From positions 1 through 23,383 of the forward strand of contig JAKLKB010000110.1 in assembly GCA_023150835.1 (NCBI GenBank): a DNA stretch of 23,383 bases, read 5' to 3'. The stretch is from Myxococcota bacterium. Its GTDB lineage: Bacteria; Myxococcota_C; UBA6777. The position numbers and the translations under genes are program-made. The notes beneath the pieces are model-generated. The model did not search any database, was not told the origin of the DNA, and saw only the letters and a list, made by a program, of their open reading frames with translations. Positions 7,782 to 15,471 of the stretch are shown in pieces (the stretch's first letter is position 1; each line of letters begins with the position of its first letter).

Positions 7782-9431
7782 ATGCCCAGCTTCCCAGCAC
7801 ATCTCAGCCCTGATATCCCCAACCTCTCCCGCCCTGCTTCGGGGATGTACCGCGCCGAGATCCTCCCCACCATCGAACAACCCACCACCACACCCCTCCA
7901 AGCCCAACCCCTCCACTTCCGCACGATCACCGCCATCATCGTCGGCTCGCTCCTTGTTTGGCTCTCCTTGCTCTGGCCCTACACGCAACCCCTCTGGCCT
8001 CTCCCCCAAACTCCCGAAGCCACCCTCAACTTCCTCGGCAGCGCACACCGCGCCCTCGGCGTCTTGCTCGCCTCCACCCTCACCCTCACCGCTATCGCTA
8101 TCCCCCTCACCGCCAACAATTACACCCCCAAACTCATCTCCCTTTTTCTTAAAAACCACCTCAATCAAGCGATGTTTGCTCTCTTTACTTTCGCCAACGT
8201 CTTTACCCTCTTTGCGATCGTCTGGTCGGGAACCGCCCGCCCTCCCCTCTGGCCCCTCGCCCTCACCGGCTTTTTTACCACCGTCAGCTTTCTCTTGATC
8301 ATCCCCTACGCTTTTTACGTCTTCCGCGACCTCCAACCTGAGATGATCATCTGCAACATCGGGCGCGGCATCATCCAAGATCTGTCCCGCGTCCCTTCTC
8401 TCCAAGACCCTTCACACATCTCCTACATCCGCCACCGCATCATCCAAGATCTCAAGTACCTCTCCAACATCACCCTGCGCTCCGTCGAGCGCCATGACCG
8501 CGACACCGCCTCCTTTAGCATCGACGCCCTCCGCTGCATCCTCGACCATTATTTCAAACTCAAAGACACCATGCCCACTCCTTGGTTTGAAGTCCAACGT
8601 AGCGACTTTCTCGCTCACTCAGGTGAACTCCGACGCCAATTCCAAGAAAATCGTACCTTCCTCGAAGGCGAAGTCATGGAAGAATTCGCCATGATCCTCG
8701 CTGGCTCCTTTGGCAAACTCCACGATATCGTCCGTATGCTCAGCGAAACCATGAGCTACATCGGTATGCAAGCACAAAGGCACAACCTCCCCCGCGTCCT
8801 CGAAACCACTTCCCTCTACTTCAACACCTACCTGCGCGCCGCCATCTCTCTACGCCACCCCAACGCCATCTATATGCTCGTCTTCCACTACCGCAAACTC
8901 GCCGAAGCCCTCATGCTCGTTAACCCCGAACGCACCGTCAAGATCGCCTTCTATCTCGATTACTACGGACACCAAGCCGTCCGCTCCGGCATGGTCTTCG
9001 TCGCCAACCTCATCGCCTACGATCTCGCCGACCTCACCGCACTCGCCTACCAACGCCAAGCCTCCTGCCGAAAAGAACTTTTCCAGCACTTCCTTCAATT
9101 CGATAACGAAGACCAGATGCGCCGCCTTCCCGGTGTGATCAAAAGCCACATCAAGCTCGCAACCACCCTCTATCCTCTCGAAGCTCTCGAAGAAGTCGAC
9201 GCCATCTGCCTCGCCCTTCAAAAAGTCCCCCACGACCTGCTCTCCGATGCCTTCCAACAAATCGACGGCGTACAACACAGCACCTACTGGGAAGTGACGG
9301 ACCGCCGCAAGCACAATGACTTCATCGAACCCGCTTTCCGCCCCTACTTCGACGCCCTCCGCAAACGCCTCCACGCCTCTCCCTCCACCCCTCCCGCCGC
9401 GATCCCCCACAACCCCCACACGATCCAATAA
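7782..9431 (+). CDS. DUF2254-like predicted membrane protein
   Basis: 549 residues from ATG 7782. Four membrane helices are visible (about 48-68, 89-111, 129-149, 158-181), then about 365 soluble, helix-rich residues with no motif I recognise. The segment from the end of helix 2 into helix 3 (LTANNYTPKLISLFLKNH, then Gln-Ala and a Phe-rich helix) resembles DUF2254 proteins, where a Ser/Ala-rich helix is followed by an sQ(Y/F)SPRLL-type motif. The function of that family is unknown. The start is uncertain: neither ATG 7782 nor ATG 7845 has a clear ribosome binding site. Upstream codons are low-complexity and proline-rich, so the longer frame from 7524 is unlikely. It is a single gene, divergent from the symporter operon, and its stop is immediately followed by a dispersed intergenic repeat. 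Confidence 0.8.
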   Translation: MPSFPAHLSPDIPNLSRPASGMYRAEILPTIEQPTTTPLQAQPLHFRTITAIIVGSLLVWLSLLWPYTQPLWPLPQTPEATLNFLGSAHRALGVLLASTLTLTAIAIPLTANNYTPKLISLFLKNHLNQAMFALFTFANVFTLFAIVWSGTARPPLWPLALTGFFTTVSFLLIIPYAFYVFRDLQPEMIICNIGRGIIQDLSRVPSLQDPSHISYIRHRIIQDLKYLSNITLRSVERHDRDTASFSIDALRCILDHYFKLKDTMPTPWFEVQRSDFLAHSGELRRQFQENRTFLEGEVMEEFAMILAGSFGKLHDIVRMLSETMSYIGMQAQRHNLPRVLETTSLYFNTYLRAAISLRHPNAIYMLVFHYRKLAEALMLVNPERTVKIAFYLDYYGHQAVRSGMVFVANLIAYDLADLTALAYQRQASCRKELFQHFLQFDNEDQMRRLPGVIKSHIKLATTLYPLEALEEVDAICLALQKVPHDLLSDAFQQIDGVQHSTYWEVTDRRKHNDFIEPAFRPYFDALRKRLHASPSTPPAAIPHNPHTIQ

Positions 9432-9558
9432 GTTTGGTGGGGTTCCACCCCACACCCCGCCATAGACAGTCGCCCCTTGACCCCGTATTGGCGAAACGAT
9501 CATCGTTTTCTACACAAACAACTCTCTCGCTTGAACAGGCACGAACACGGGGTTTTTT
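9432..9558 (-). repeat. Dispersed intergenic repeat, copy A
   Basis: About 127 bp, the reverse complement of the family orientation used here. It starts at the base after the DUF2254-like stop codon. The hairpin GTGGGGT-TCC-ACCCCAC lies at 9437-9453, the core complement of CCAATACGGGGTCAAGGGGC at 9472-9491, and the far end CACGGGGTTTTTT at 9546-9558. It aligns end to end with copies B (14477-14604) and C (15590-15716). Confidence 0.9.
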
Positions 9559-9585
9559 GGCGACGGGTCACTTCGATGCAGAGAC

Positions 9586-9610
9586 GAGTCGAAAAACTCT
9601 CGACTCTTTT
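9586..9610 (+). terminator. Possible intrinsic terminator for the DUF2254-like gene
   Basis: GAGTCG (9586-9591), a nine-base loop and CGACTC (9601-9606) are followed by TTTT. An overlapping, competing inverted repeat is GTCGAAAA (9588-9595) with TTTTCGAC (9607-9614). The site lies about 155 bases after the upstream stop. The stem is short and the T-run weak. Confidence 0.35.
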
Positions 9611-9711
9611 CGACATCCGCTTACTTTTAATTCTCACAAACGACTCTATCGCCCGCAATATCCGTAAAAACGGCATCGATCCCACCCTCTCCTGCCAAAG
9701 AAAAAAGCCAA

Positions 9712-10257
9712 CTAGCGCGTCGGTTCGTCATATACCCCGTTCTCTTCGCCTTCTTCGTCATCTTCGTCCCAGATCCGCTGCCTTGCGCGGGCAGAAAAAC
9801 GCACCAACGCCTCTGCACAACTGACCTTCAATCGTTCTTCTCCACCATAATCCATCGCCCAGATCCGCCGTTTTTCTTCCCACACGCCGAGGATCGCCCC
9901 CAATAGTCCGCCCAGATCGCCACCCTCAAACTCTTTGGGATATCCCACCCCGTGCCGTTCGGCGATCTTGACGCGGCCTTGTTGTGTAGCCCCTGCGATC
10001 CGCTTGATCAGTTCCGCCCCCACCGCTGCGATCCCCTCGAAACTGCACAACGCAAAACGCACACACACATAATGTTGCGCATAATACAAGATCTCGATCA
10101 CATGGCGCTCATCTTCGTACAAAAACCAGCTCATCGCGTTATAGCCATGCAAATAACGCACATGCGGCAACCCCAACAAACACGCTTTGATCGCCTCTGG
10201 CGTCTCGATCCGCGCTTCGATTTCCACTCGGAGATCTTCGATTCCCATCGCCACCAC
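9712..10257 (-). CDS. Uncharacterised 181-residue protein
   Basis: I do not recognise this family. The protein is soluble, with no signal peptide or membrane helix. It begins with a charged segment (MGIEDLRVEIEARIETPE), has an aromatic region (YLHGYNAMSWFLYEDERHV, then YYAQHYVCVRF), a Gly-rich segment (GGDLGGLLGAILGVWEE), and ends in a very acidic tail (WDEDDEEGEE). The frame is read as coding because it fills the gap between the TetR gene and the DUF2254-like gene and its amino-acid make-up is protein-like. The start may be GTG 10257 or ATG 10248; GGAAAG lies four bases before the GTG. It is divergently transcribed from the TetR gene across about 205 bases, so TetR could regulate it, which is inference. 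Confidence 0.6.
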   Translation of the reverse strand: MVAMGIEDLRVEIEARIETPEAIKACLLGLPHVRYLHGYNAMSWFLYEDERHVIEILYYAQHYVCVRFALCSFEGIAAVGAELIKRIAGATQQGRVKIAERHGVGYPKEFEGGDLGGLLGAILGVWEEKRRIWAMDYGGEERLKVSCAEALVRFSARARQRIWDEDDEEGEENGVYDEPTR

Positions 10258-10462
10258 TCATCTTTCCAAAACACAAGTCCTTGCGTTGCGCATCCCTAAC
10301 AGATGGTCAAAGATATCCCTCGACGCAAGGGGCCAACCCTCGATATCCCCAAAACATACGCGGCCAAACGCAGATCACGCTAGGCGACACGCCCAAGGTG
10401 TGCTACACAAACCCTCGCAAACTGCTGTCCACCCGATGCAAACTCACCCCTCCGAGGTCCGC
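10258..10462. promoter_or_regulatory. Divergent promoter region between the 181-residue gene and the TetR gene
   Basis: 205 bases without a gene. Two GATATC sites occur in a related setting (GATATCCCTCG near 10312 and CCTCGATATCCCC near 10340), about 28 bases apart. They are a candidate operator for the adjacent TetR protein, because such regulators often bind their own divergent promoters. No certain -35/-10 elements were found. Confidence 0.35.
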
Positions 10463-11347
10463 ATGAAGAAAAAAGCCCACAGTCCGCTCAAAGGGATCGA
10501 ACGACGCTCGCGGCGCATCCTTGAAACGGCCCTCAAACTCGCTGAAAAAGGCGGATTCTCCGCCGTTCGCTTGCGCGACATCGCCGCCGAAGCTGGTGTC
10601 GCCCTTGGGACCGTCTACAAACGCTTCCAAAGCAAAGAAGATATCCTGATCGCCATCCTCCAACTCGAACTTACCAAGATCCGACAAATCCTCTCCGAAC
10701 AACCCCCCTCCGGCACCAACCTCTGGCGCGTCACCGATCTGCTCGGCTACATCACCCACTGGCTTTGCGTTCGCCCCCAACTCTCCCAAGCCACCATCAA
10801 GGCCGTCTCTTCAGGCGAACCCGCTCTCGCTGAAAAAGTCAGCCTCTTCCACAACGAGATCATCGCCCTCACCATCGACACCCTGCGCGGCCAAGGCATC
10901 CCCCCCGAATCCCACCTCCTCAACCATCCCCCCTCTCTCACCGAACAACACTTCGCCACCCTCCTCCAGCACATCTGGTTTTCTCTGCTGATCGCTTGGT
11001 CGGGCGGACTCAAAACCGCCGAACAGATCGAAGCCGAGATCACACAAGCCACCCACATCCTTGCCCGTGGACTCGACATCCAAGAAACCCACACCCACAA
11101 TACCCCCCAACTCTCCCTTCTCACCCTCGCCGATGACTCCTCCCGCTCCTCCGATAAATCCGCACTCTCCGATGATGATTCCGCACTCTCCGATGATGAT
11201 CCCGCACTCTCTGATGACGAAGATCCCCTTGCAGACGCCCGCATCACCTACGCAGAGGATCCCTTTCCAAACAACGACCATCCCTCCCTCAACGATGACA
11301 CTTTCTCTCCAAACTACGACGATCCCTCCGACGCCAAGGACGCCTAG
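10463..11347 (+). CDS. TetR-family transcriptional regulator with acidic repeat tail
   Basis: 294 residues. An N-terminal TetR DNA-binding domain (about 13-60) has the usual signature: RILETALKLAEKGGFSAVRL, DIAAEAGVALGTVYKRFQSK, then EDILIAIL. A helical ligand domain follows to about residue 205. The last 90 residues are unusual: Ser/Asp-rich, low in complexity, with three copies of (S/P)ALSDD(D/E) at 233-253. The ATG at 10463 has GAGG five bases upstream and starts just before the HTH domain; further upstream the frame is not protein-like. The SpoIID-domain gene starts three bases after the stop, so both are in one operon. The regulator probably controls this operon, perhaps also the divergent 181-residue gene. 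The ligand is unknown. Confidence 0.92.
   Translation: MKKKAHSPLKGIERRSRRILETALKLAEKGGFSAVRLRDIAAEAGVALGTVYKRFQSKEDILIAILQLELTKIRQILSEQPPSGTNLWRVTDLLGYITHWLCVRPQLSQATIKAVSSGEPALAEKVSLFHNEIIALTIDTLRGQGIPPESHLLNHPPSLTEQHFATLLQHIWFSLLIAWSGGLKTAEQIEAEITQATHILARGLDIQETHTHNTPQLSLLTLADDSSRSSDKSALSDDDSALSDDDPALSDDEDPLADARITYAEDPFPNNDHPSLNDDTFSPNYDDPSDAKDA
11159..11221. repeat. 21-bp in-frame tandem repeat in the TetR tail
   Basis: Three 21-bp units (11159-11179, 11180-11200, 11201-11221), each coding for Ser/Pro-Ala-Leu-Ser-Asp-Asp-Asp/Glu. Units one and two are almost identical; the third has small changes. They sit in the acidic C-terminal extension, outside the conserved TetR fold. Confidence 0.9.
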
Positions 11348-11350
11348 ACG

Positions 11351-13045
11351 ATGCAGCACACCAAACGGCACGCCCTCGCGTGGAGATATCTCGCCCTTCT
11401 CTTCGCATCTTCGGCATTCCTCTCCCTTCCCAATGAACCCTCTCAAGCCAACCAGACACCGCCCTCCTCTCTTGAGGCGATCATGGAACGCCTCTATTCA
11501 GGCCGCTTTTGGATCGGACCCAACGGAGAACCCCTTGTCACCGTCGGGATCATGGACAACCAAGACAAGATCGAGTTTTCCTGCAAACACGGCTGTCGCG
11601 CCCGCCTCTACCGCCGCAACGAGCCTCCCCAAGAAACAGGACTTGAAGCCTATCACTCCTACACCATCCGACCTTTGCGCGCTCGACCTGCTTGGCTTCG
11701 CCATTGGCTCGTCGCCTTTGCCACTCCCTACGACGATACGGCCCGTTTCAACGCTCTCGAAAAACAATGGACGCAACGAGGCTTTGGCATCCACCCGCTG
11801 ATCACAGGCGGCGTCTTTGCCCTCCAAGGCCACCTCTTTGATACACGCCAACGCCTCGGTAGCCTCGCCGTCTTTGCCAAGCGCGAACACGCCACACAAC
11901 GCGCCACGCAGCTTGAAGACCAACTTCACCTGCCGATCCGTCTTCACGAAGAGATCGCTCGACGCCCACAGATCCGAATGTTGCTGCATGGCGGCGGACG
12001 CCTCGAAGCCGACGACCTGATCGAGATCCATCCACGACGCGGAACCATCCGCGTGGAGCGTGTCGAATTTGGCCGTGGCGACCGCTGGCATCGCTTCGTC
12101 CCCCGCCAATTCCTCGGTCCCCTCTGGTTCACCGCCGACCGACACGGCAAACTCGCTCTCGTCCAAAAGATATCCCTTGATGCTTTCTTGCGCGGTGTCT
12201 TACGCGCCGAGATGCCACCTAGCGCACCTCTCGAAGCCCTCAAAGCGCAAGCCGTCTGCGCTCGCAACGAAGTCCTCGCCAAGATCGCAACCCGTCACCG
12301 CGCCGATCCCTTCCTCTTTTGCGCACACACCCACTGCCAAGTCTACACAGGGAACCAAGAAAGCGACACCCGCATCCTCCGCGCCATCCAAAGCACACGC
12401 GGCCTTGTCCTCACCCTCCCCAACGGCCAACTCTCCGACGCGCCCTTTAGCGCCGTAAGCGGCGGACACACCGAACACAACGAGTTCGTCTGGTCGAATC
12501 TACCGCACCCCGCCCTCCGAGGAAAGCTCGATCTGCGCCAGCCTTCCAGCCTTTTTGAACATGGCATCGCTCCCTTCAATCTCCAACGCTGGCTGCTTGA
12601 ACCCCCAGACGCTTACTGCCACGGAAAAACCCCCGCCATCCGCAAAAAATTTCGATGGATCCGCACTTTTTCCCCAGAACAACTCGACAAACTCGTCCAC
12701 CAACGTTATCCCGTCGGCCACATCACCGACCTCATCCCCGAAAAGCGCGGCATCAGCGGTCGGGTCTATGCTCTCCGCATCGTCGGCTCACAACGCACAC
12801 TCCGCCTACACGGTGAACTCAAGATCCGACGCCTCCTCGGAAACCTATCCAGTAGCCTGTTTCTCGTCCAAAAACACACCGGCTCCAACGGTCAGCCCAC
12901 CTCATGGAAACTCATCGGCGGCGGATGGGGACACGGTGTCGGCCTCTGTCAGTACGGTGCCATCGGGCGCGCCAACGACGGACAATCCTTCCGACAGATC
13001 CTCCAACATTACTTCACCCACACCCGCCTTCTCAAAGTCTACTAA
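11351..13045 (+). CDS. Exported SpoIID/LytB-domain protein (putative peptidoglycan glycan-strand lyase)
   Basis: 564 residues. The N-terminus (MQHTKRHALAWRYLALLFA, ending near SQA at 33) looks like a Sec signal peptide, so the protein should act in the periplasm. Residues 120-195 may form a SPOR-like small domain (ARFNALEKQWTQRGF and LAVFAKREHA), but this is weak. The SpoIID domain covers about 205-564: SLDAFLRGVLRAEMPP with E287 at the catalytic glutamate position, LEALKAQAVCARNEVL (294-309), FSAVSGGHTEHN (366-377) and GWGHGVGLCQYGAIG (525-539). SpoIID of Bacillus cleaves glycan strands lacking stem peptides; homologues occur in many non-sporulating bacteria. A CAHTHC motif (324-329) is notable and could bind metal. 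It follows the TetR gene by three bases and overlaps the GNAT gene tail to tail by four. AAGGA lies 11 bases before the ATG. Confidence 0.93.
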   Translation: MQHTKRHALAWRYLALLFASSAFLSLPNEPSQANQTPPSSLEAIMERLYSGRFWIGPNGEPLVTVGIMDNQDKIEFSCKHGCRARLYRRNEPPQETGLEAYHSYTIRPLRARPAWLRHWLVAFATPYDDTARFNALEKQWTQRGFGIHPLITGGVFALQGHLFDTRQRLGSLAVFAKREHATQRATQLEDQLHLPIRLHEEIARRPQIRMLLHGGGRLEADDLIEIHPRRGTIRVERVEFGRGDRWHRFVPRQFLGPLWFTADRHGKLALVQKISLDAFLRGVLRAEMPPSAPLEALKAQAVCARNEVLAKIATRHRADPFLFCAHTHCQVYTGNQESDTRILRAIQSTRGLVLTLPNGQLSDAPFSAVSGGHTEHNEFVWSNLPHPALRGKLDLRQPSSLFEHGIAPFNLQRWLLEPPDAYCHGKTPAIRKKFRWIRTFSPEQLDKLVHQRYPVGHITDLIPEKRGISGRVYALRIVGSQRTLRLHGELKIRRLLGNLSSSLFLVQKHTGSNGQPTSWKLIGGGWGHGVGLCQYGAIGRANDGQSFRQILQHYFTHTRLLKVY

Positions 13046-14424
13046 ATGTAGCTCAAACCATACACCGGCCTCGCAAAAGGCAACAACCGCTTGACCTCTT
13101 CCCAACGCCCCCACGCACCCGCACCCTCAAATACCGGCAAAGGCAAGCGTTCCACACCGTCCACATAACCAAATGCCGGCTCACCAAACAACAGCCGCGC
13201 CAACGTCCCACGCCCTTGCCAACGCAGCCTCCCATCCCCCCATACCATCGAAAAGATATCCCCCTCTTCTTCCAAACGCACCGTCGCTGCGTCCACTCCA
13301 ACCGCTTCTCGAAACGCTCGTTGTATCCGCTCTGTCAAACCTTCCCACGCCAGTACACAGATCACACCTTCTCCTTCTTTTCCTTCTCCCCTCACACCTT
13401 GCTCTCGCAACCACCGCAAGATCTGCCTTTCATGCCAAGGCACCGACCAACGCAGCGGAAAACGGCACAGCTCCCGACGCCCCACCTCCGCCAAACCCAC
13501 CAACACACCCGCCCGATCTCCCGCCCATTCGATCACCTCGGTGTACGTAGAACGCTCCCACAACACCAACGATGCCACAACTTGCTCCCCCGCACACACC
13601 GAATACGCCCGATGCACCGCTTCCCGCATCCAAGGCACGATCTCTCCCCCCAACACCACTCGCCACTCTGCCTCGCTCCGCCCCCAACGCACGCTCTCCT
13701 GCGCTGCGATCTCCATCCATCGCCCCTGATCCTCCGCAACATAACCGCGCAATCTTCTTTCCGCTCCCTGCTCACCCTTTCCAACCAAAAGCTCAACACC
13801 CCTAATCCCCCGCCCATCCGAGCTTTCCACTACCCCCCCAATCTCCCGTCCTTCCGAGCCTTCCACTACCCCCCCAATCCCCCGCCCGTCCGAGCTTTCC
13901 ACTACCCCCCCAATCCCCCGACCATCCGAGCTTTCCACTACATCCCCAATCCCCCGTCTATCCGGGCCTTTCACAGATCCCTCTTCCATGACGCGACGTG
14001 CCGATAGCATCGACTTCTCCAACACAACGCGCTCGATACTTGCGCAGCGAACACCGCCCTGCCGTGCGTACAATCCCCGATCACCCGATATCACAAACAA
14101 ATCGACGCCCTCTTTTCGAGCGCCCTCCATCGCTGCCAACAACAAGCGCGTCCCCACTCCTCCCCCGCGCTGCGATTCTTCCGTACACACCGCCCCGATC
14201 CGCCCAACACGCCACGCCATACGCGGTGTCTCCCATGTATCGGGCAAGTACCCGACATGACCGACCACTTCCCCTGCGCTTTCCTCGATCCACAAGTGCG
14301 AGGCGTTCTCTTCACACAAAAAATGCGGAAAACACCGCTCCATCCGCCCACCTTGTGGACGAAAACACCGATTCAACAAGCCAAACAACCTCTCCCAATC
14401 ACCTACCACAGGATGCCGCATCAT
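13042..14424 (-). CDS. GNAT-family N-acetyltransferase, Eis-like architecture
   Basis: 460 residues. The N-terminal GNAT domain (about 1-135) has the acetyl-CoA loop in RIGAVCTEESQRGGGVGTRL (75-94, with QRGGGVG at 85-91), followed by the FVISGDRGLYARQGG segment common in this group. Five 12-residue repeats of the type VVESSDGRGIGG (about 150-210) form an insert. The rest (about 225-460) looks like a second degenerate GNAT-like part plus a C-terminal sterol-carrier-like domain, ending LARLLFGEP and LLPFARPVYGLSYI, as in Eis-like acetyltransferases that modify amines of antibiotics or proteins. The substrate is unknown. Start ATG 14424 has GAGG ten bases upstream; the frame runs open to 14880, but that part passes through a dispersed repeat and the next gene. 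The stop overlaps the SpoIID stop by four bases. Confidence 0.88.
   Translation of the reverse strand: MMRHPVVGDWERLFGLLNRCFRPQGGRMERCFPHFLCEENASHLWIEESAGEVVGHVGYLPDTWETPRMAWRVGRIGAVCTEESQRGGGVGTRLLLAAMEGARKEGVDLFVISGDRGLYARQGGVRCASIERVVLEKSMLSARRVMEEGSVKGPDRRGIGDVVESSDGRGIGGVVESSDGRGIGGVVEGSEGREIGGVVESSDGRGIRGVELLVGKGEQGAERRLRGYVAEDQGRWMEIAAQESVRWGRSEAEWRVVLGGEIVPWMREAVHRAYSVCAGEQVVASLVLWERSTYTEVIEWAGDRAGVLVGLAEVGRRELCRFPLRWSVPWHERQILRWLREQGVRGEGKEGEGVICVLAWEGLTERIQRAFREAVGVDAATVRLEEEGDIFSMVWGDGRLRWQGRGTLARLLFGEPAFGYVDGVERLPLPVFEGAGAWGRWEEVKRLLPFARPVYGLSYI
13804..13983. repeat. 36-bp in-frame tandem repeat in the GNAT gene, five units
   Basis: Units start at 13804, 13840, 13876, 13912 and 13948. 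The middle units differ at a few positions and the last is the most diverged. On the minus strand each codes for 12 residues of the form VVESSDGRGIGG, with Ser/Gly and Gly/Arg variants. The unit length keeps the frame, so copy number can vary without disrupting the protein. Confidence 0.95.
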
Positions 14425-14476
14425 CTCGCCACCACCTCTTCGCTCGATGTTTCTTTTTGTACGCAGACCTTGTGCA

Positions 14477-14604
14477 AGAAACCCCCGTGTTCGCTTCGCT
14501 TGAAGCGACAGAGTTGTTTGTCTGAAAAACGCCTGCTCGCCTCGCCAATACGGGGTCAAGGGGCGACAGTCCCTTGCGGGGCGTGGGGTGGAACCCCAAA
14601 AAAC
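14477..14604 (+). repeat. Dispersed intergenic repeat, copy B
   Basis: About 128 bp between the GNAT start and the phytanoyl-CoA dioxygenase-family stop. In order: AAACCCCCGTGTTCG, a 7-bp hairpin TCGCTTC-GCTT-GAAGCGA (about 14491-14508), the core CCAATACGGGGTCAAGGGGC at 14545-14564, and the end hairpin TGGGGT-GGA-ACCCCA at 14584-14598 followed by an A-run. The core is identical in copies A and C. Confidence 0.92.
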
Positions 14605-14650
14605 AGACAACCCAGACGTCCGCTCCCAAGACTCAAAGCGAGCGACGGAG

Positions 14651-15442
14651 CTACGCGTAAAGAAACAGATAACGCAACGAGTCCGGGACGCGCTGCAATT
14701 CTTCGGGAGAGATCTCAAGGGCGTGTTGTTGGAAATAATTGACGCAATCGCGGAACCATTGGCGGGCGTAATAGGAATAGAGGACAGGCCGAGGTACAGA
14801 GGAGCGGTTGGCGGTCCCTGCGTGCCAGAGGCGGTAATCCATGAGCAGAGCGTCACCGACTTCGACGACGGGGAGTTCACAGCGGCAAAGTGCTTGGACT
14901 TCTTTGCGAGGAACCGCGTGACTACCCGGCCAAACTGCGGTTGTTCCGTGAAGATCGTTCATCTCAATCAGGGGAGAGATCATCAGGATAGCAAAACAAG
15001 GGAGATGAAGATCGAAGCGATCTTCGCCGAACAGCGGGGGGTGATCGGCATGAACGCCTTGATCGAGTGAGCCGGGCAAGGAGACGACCGAGCCAAACCC
15101 CCCAAGGATGGCGTCTGTTTCGGTGAACAACTGGATCAGTGGCAACAAGAAGGGGTTGGCGTAGATCTCAGGATCGTTGAAAGCCCCTGCCACTTCGATC
15201 GTCACCATCCGACGGCGGTTTCCAACTTCCAAAGCATCGCCGCGCTCTTCTTCGTAGAGATAATCTGCATATTTTTCGAGATAAAGCGTATGCAAGCGTT
15301 CGAGCTTTTCGCGGTTGTACGCTCCCTTGACCAACACCGCACCTGAGGCTCGAAATCCTTCATAAAGACTGCGAAACTCTCGCAGCCACATCCCGCGTTT
15401 GCGCTCTTCTTCGGTCAACGTCAACACCATCAGTTCCGCCAT
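14651..15442 (-). CDS. Phytanoyl-CoA dioxygenase (PhyH) family Fe(II)/2-oxoglutarate oxygenase
   Basis: 263 residues, cytoplasmic, no signal peptide. The family uses Fe(II), O2 and 2-oxoglutarate to hydroxylate varied small molecules, including lipids, ectoine and secondary metabolites. The iron triad is visible: H131 and D133 in VHADHPP and H207 in LWHAGTANRS; R218 in the following VPRPVLYSYYAR is the expected 2-oxoglutarate-binding arginine. DLHGTTAVWPGSH (163-175) is also typical. The length is normal. AAGGAG stands eight bases before the ATG. The gene stands alone: it starts 613 bases from the deacetylase stop and is followed by dispersed repeat B. A 37-bp tandem repeat lies 30-100 bases upstream of its start. 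The substrate cannot be inferred from the neighbours. Confidence 0.91.
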   Translation of the reverse strand: MAELMVLTLTEEERKRGMWLREFRSLYEGFRASGAVLVKGAYNREKLERLHTLYLEKYADYLYEEERGDALEVGNRRRMVTIEVAGAFNDPEIYANPFLLPLIQLFTETDAILGGFGSVVSLPGSLDQGVHADHPPLFGEDRFDLHLPCFAILMISPLIEMNDLHGTTAVWPGSHAVPRKEVQALCRCELPVVEVGDALLMDYRLWHAGTANRSSVPRPVLYSYYARQWFRDCVNYFQQHALEISPEELQRVPDSLRYLFLYA

Positions 15443-15471
15443 CTTCGTTGCTCCTTTTGTGATGCTCGTTT

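Noticed and set aside
9434-9667. Short proteins sharing a SPLDPVLA-type peptide (also at 14399-14629 minus and 20908-21162 minus)
   Set aside because: The shared peptide is the translation of the dispersed intergenic repeat. The frames start and stop in unrelated flanks and lack ribosome binding sites, so the DNA repeat and not a protein family is the real signal.
14425-14880. N-terminal extension of the GNAT protein to 612 residues
   Set aside because: The extension passes through dispersed repeat B and antisense to the PhyH-family gene; the GNAT domain begins right after ATG 14424.
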